From Streptomyces sp. A3M-1-3 (GTDB lineage: Bacteria > Actinomycetota > Actinomycetes > Streptomycetales > Streptomycetaceae), in NCBI RefSeq assembly GCF_024213665.1, contig NZ_JANAVP010000006.1, positions 122,557 to 186,556 of the forward strand: a stretch of DNA of 64,000 nucleotides, in the 5' to 3' direction. This document shows positions 62,246 to 64,000 of this stretch, one piece after another; the first letter of the stretch is position 1; every line of letters starts with the position of its first letter. Below the pieces are notes generated by a model. That model saw only the letters and a list, made by a program, of their open reading frames with translations, made no database searches and was not told the origin of the DNA. The position numbers and the translations under genes were made by a program.

Positions 62246-63226
62246 TCAGTGGGTGATGGGTGCGGTGCTGAAGCGGCGCCGGTACTCGGCCGGCGCCGAG
62301 CCGAGTGTTCTGACGAAGGCGCGGCGCATGGCCTCCGGCGTGCCGTAGCCGCAGGCCCGCGAGATCTCCTCCACTCCGTCGGAGGTGTCCTCCAACAGCC
62401 GCCGGGCGTGTTCGAGGCGTACGCGCTCGACGTACTTGCCTGGCGTCGAACCGGTCTCCGCCTGGAACGCGCGGGCGAAGTGGCGGGGTGAGAGCCGGGC
62501 CCGGGCGGACAGCGACTCGACCGAGAGGTCGTCGTCGGGATGCTCGGTGATCCACTGCTGGACCTCGCGCAGCGGCTCCCGCCGCGCGGTCTGTACCGAC
62601 AACTGGGCGCTGAACTGCGCCTGGTTGCCCGGCCGCCGGAGGAAGACGACCAGGTGGCGGGCGACCGTGAGCGCGGCGTCGCGCCCCAGGTCCTCCTCGA
62701 CCAGGGCGAGCGCGAGGTCGATGCCCGCGGTCACCCCCGCGGACGTCGCCACGTTTCCGTCGCGTACGAAGATCGGTTCCGGGTCGACCTCGACGGCCGG
62801 GTGGTCACGCGCGAGGCGTTCGCAGTACGCCCAGTGGGTCGTCGCCCTGCGGCCGTCCAGCAGTCCCGCCGCCGCCAGCAGGATCGCGCCGGTGCACACC
62901 GACACGATGCGCTCCGCGCGCGGGGCGTTCTCCCGCAGCCAGTCGGTCATGCGCGGGTCCGGGTGGCGGGTGCCCTTGCCTCCCGGCACCAGCAGGGTGT
63001 GGGGTACGGGCGCGTCCGCCAGGCTGTGGTCCGGGACGAGCGTGAGACGGCTGGAGGTGCGCACGGGTCGTCCGTCGAGCGACGCGGTACGGATGCGGCA
63101 GGCGCCCCCGGGGTCGCCGGCGTACAGGGCGGCTCCGGTGAAGACCTCCACGGGACCGCTGACGTCAAGGCTCTGCACGTCGTCGAAGAGGAGGACGAGC
63201 ACGGTCCGGTCGGTTCGCTGCGCCAT
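62246..63226 (-). CDS. GlxA-family transcriptional regulator (DJ-1/PfpI plus AraC)
   Basis: 326 residues from ATG 63226. Residues 5-180 are a DJ-1/PfpI-like sensor (VLVLLFDDVQSLDVSGPVEV; IVSVCTGAILLAAAGLLDGR), and residues 220-322 are an AraC DNA-binding domain with two helix-turn-helix units (SVESLSARARLSPRHFARAF; VEEISRACGYGTPEAMRRAF). It is the upstream gene of the pair and probably activates its own operon with the DJ-1 protein when a ligand or reactive species is present. Confidence 0.92.
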   Translation of the reverse strand: MAQRTDRTVLVLLFDDVQSLDVSGPVEVFTGAALYAGDPGGACRIRTASLDGRPVRTSSRLTLVPDHSLADAPVPHTLLVPGGKGTRHPDPRMTDWLRENAPRAERIVSVCTGAILLAAAGLLDGRRATTHWAYCERLARDHPAVEVDPEPIFVRDGNVATSAGVTAGIDLALALVEEDLGRDAALTVARHLVVFLRRPGNQAQFSAQLSVQTARREPLREVQQWITEHPDDDLSVESLSARARLSPRHFARAFQAETGSTPGKYVERVRLEHARRLLEDTSDGVEEISRACGYGTPEAMRRAFVRTLGSAPAEYRRRFSTAPITH

Positions 63227-63359
63227 GCCCACGATTCTTCGCGGGGGCCGGTGGCGTCCGCAATGACGAATACCCCACCTTTCCTGCCACGGTGCTGCGT
63301 TACGAATGCTGCGGGCCGCGGGGTTTCGCGCGTACTGACCAGTCGGTAACGTGGTCCCC

Positions 63360-64000
63360 ATGACTTCGCTACCCGCCCGCGCCGGCCGCCGCTGTCACAA
63401 CCTGCTCAACCCGCTCCACTCGGCCGTGTACTTCTCCCCCGACTACACCAAGGAATTCGCCGGGATCGGCATCGAGGACCACAACGCCGCGTACTTCGCC
63501 GGCCGGGCCTCGGCCATGGGCCCGGTCGGCGCGGGCACGGTCGCCGCGACGTTCTACAACTTCAACCACGCGCTCATCGCCCGCCACGTGCCGCAGGTGT
63601 GGCGCACCGCCTCCCCCGAGGCCGCCCTCGGGGCGCGGCTGCGCGCCGTCGACACCACCCTGCGGCGGCTGCTCGGCGACGAAGCCGTCGCCTCCCCGGA
63701 GCTGGCCGAGGCCGCCTCACTCGCGCTGCGCGCCGCGGAGGGCTGCACCCTGCACGCCCGGCCGCTGTACGCCGCGCACGCCGATCTCCCGGTCCCCGAG
63801 GAGTCCCATCTCGCGTACTGGCACGCCGCGACGCTGCTGCGCGAGCACCGGGGGGACGGACACCTGGCCGTACTCCTCGACGCGGAACTCGACCCCGTCG
63901 AGGCTCTGGTGAGCCATACCGCGAGCGGCCGGGGCATGGCGCCCAAGTGGGCCATCACCACCCGTGGCTGGTCGCGGGCGGAGTGGGAGGCGGCGGCCGG
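63360..64000 (+). CDS. SCO6745-family protein (N-terminal part; runs off the window)
   Basis: Opens at ATG 63360 and runs off the window after 213 codons. It begins LPARAGRRCHNLLNPLHSAV, with EDHNAAYFAGRASAMGPVGA near 40-59 and ATFYNFNHALIARHVPQVW near 62-80. This pattern is that of the SCO6745 family of actinobacterial helical proteins, whose function is unsettled. The family name itself reflects the S. coelicolor gene at the corresponding position near the hopanoid cluster, which supports a syntenic location. Confidence 0.88.
   Translation, partial: MTSLPARAGRRCHNLLNPLHSAVYFSPDYTKEFAGIGIEDHNAAYFAGRASAMGPVGAGTVAATFYNFNHALIARHVPQVWRTASPEAALGARLRAVDTTLRRLLGDEAVASPELAEAASLALRAAEGCTLHARPLYAAHADLPVPEESHLAYWHAATLLREHRGDGHLAVLLDAELDPVEALVSHTASGRGMAPKWAITTRGWSRAEWEAAA

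Overview
The window is high-GC actinobacterial DNA, almost certainly a Streptomyces chromosome. Codon third positions are nearly all G or C, many genes start with GTG, ATGA/GTGA start-stop overlaps are common, and the gene content includes an SCO6745-type protein, a hopanoid cluster ordered as in S. coelicolor, a LysM/M23 cell-wall hydrolase behind a c-di-AMP riboswitch, and SoxR-type promoters.

Layout. (1) 1-4.8 kb: an ABC exporter fragment behind a MerR/SoxR-type promoter; an odd AMP-binding domain fused to four membrane helices; a GNAT gene running into a broken ATP-grasp-like gene; a DUF350 membrane protein; a thioesterase. (2) 4.8-13.8 kb: 2,4-dienoyl-CoA reductase, tRNA-Pro(GGG), a DUF309 protein, a frameshifted VOC gene, the lactate oxidation operon lutABC, cobalamin genes cobF and cobK, and a class V aminotransferase. 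(3) 13.86-23.75 kb: a probable integrative-element remnant. It has a 42-nt 3' fragment of tRNA-Pro at the left, an intact second tRNA-Pro(GGG) at the right, decayed integrase and excisionase-like pieces near the ends, and a cargo of a cyclase-family hydrolase, a GAF/PP2C/ATPase regulator and a ribose-type ABC importer. (4) 23.86-31.4 kb: a split transketolase behind a perfect SoxR-like box, an MmcQ/YjbR protein, a metallo-beta-lactamase-fold enzyme, a degraded TPP enzyme, an amino-acid dehydrogenase, a TetR regulator and a PfkB kinase. (5) 31.6-35.8 kb: a GDSL hydrolase, the riboswitch-controlled LysM/M23 protein, a tyrosine phosphatase, and an XRE-cupin regulator with a double operator.

(6) 35.8-47.4 kb: the hopanoid cluster, read on the minus strand: hpnC, hpnD, a 35-codon ORF, hpnE, a polyprenyl diphosphate synthase, shc, an hpnG-like gene, hpnH, dxs and an hpnO-like aminotransferase. 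It makes prenyl diphosphates, squalene, hopene and then side-chain-extended hopanoids. The ispG copy that I recall between hpnH and dxs in S. coelicolor is absent, and a 14-bp perfect hairpin occupies that gap. (7) 47.8-55.6 kb: a minus-strand module for an exported surface lipid or polymer: a CDP-alcohol phosphotransferase with a DUF5941 tail, a sugar-type nucleotidyltransferase, a glycerol-1-phosphate dehydrogenase-like enzyme, a second CDP-alcohol phosphotransferase, a glycosyltransferase and a two-gene ABC exporter. galE is divergent from it. (8) 57-64 kb: a CDF zinc exporter, a methyltransferase-GNAT fusion, IPP isomerase, an RsbW-like ATPase, an enoyl-CoA hydratase, two DJ-1/PfpI proteins (one an AraC regulator) and the start of an SCO6745-family gene.

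Several genes carry what look like single-base frameshifts (near 3.33, 3.16, 2.75, 7.91, 28.4 and 48.46 kb). Some are probably true pseudogenes, while others could be sequence errors.
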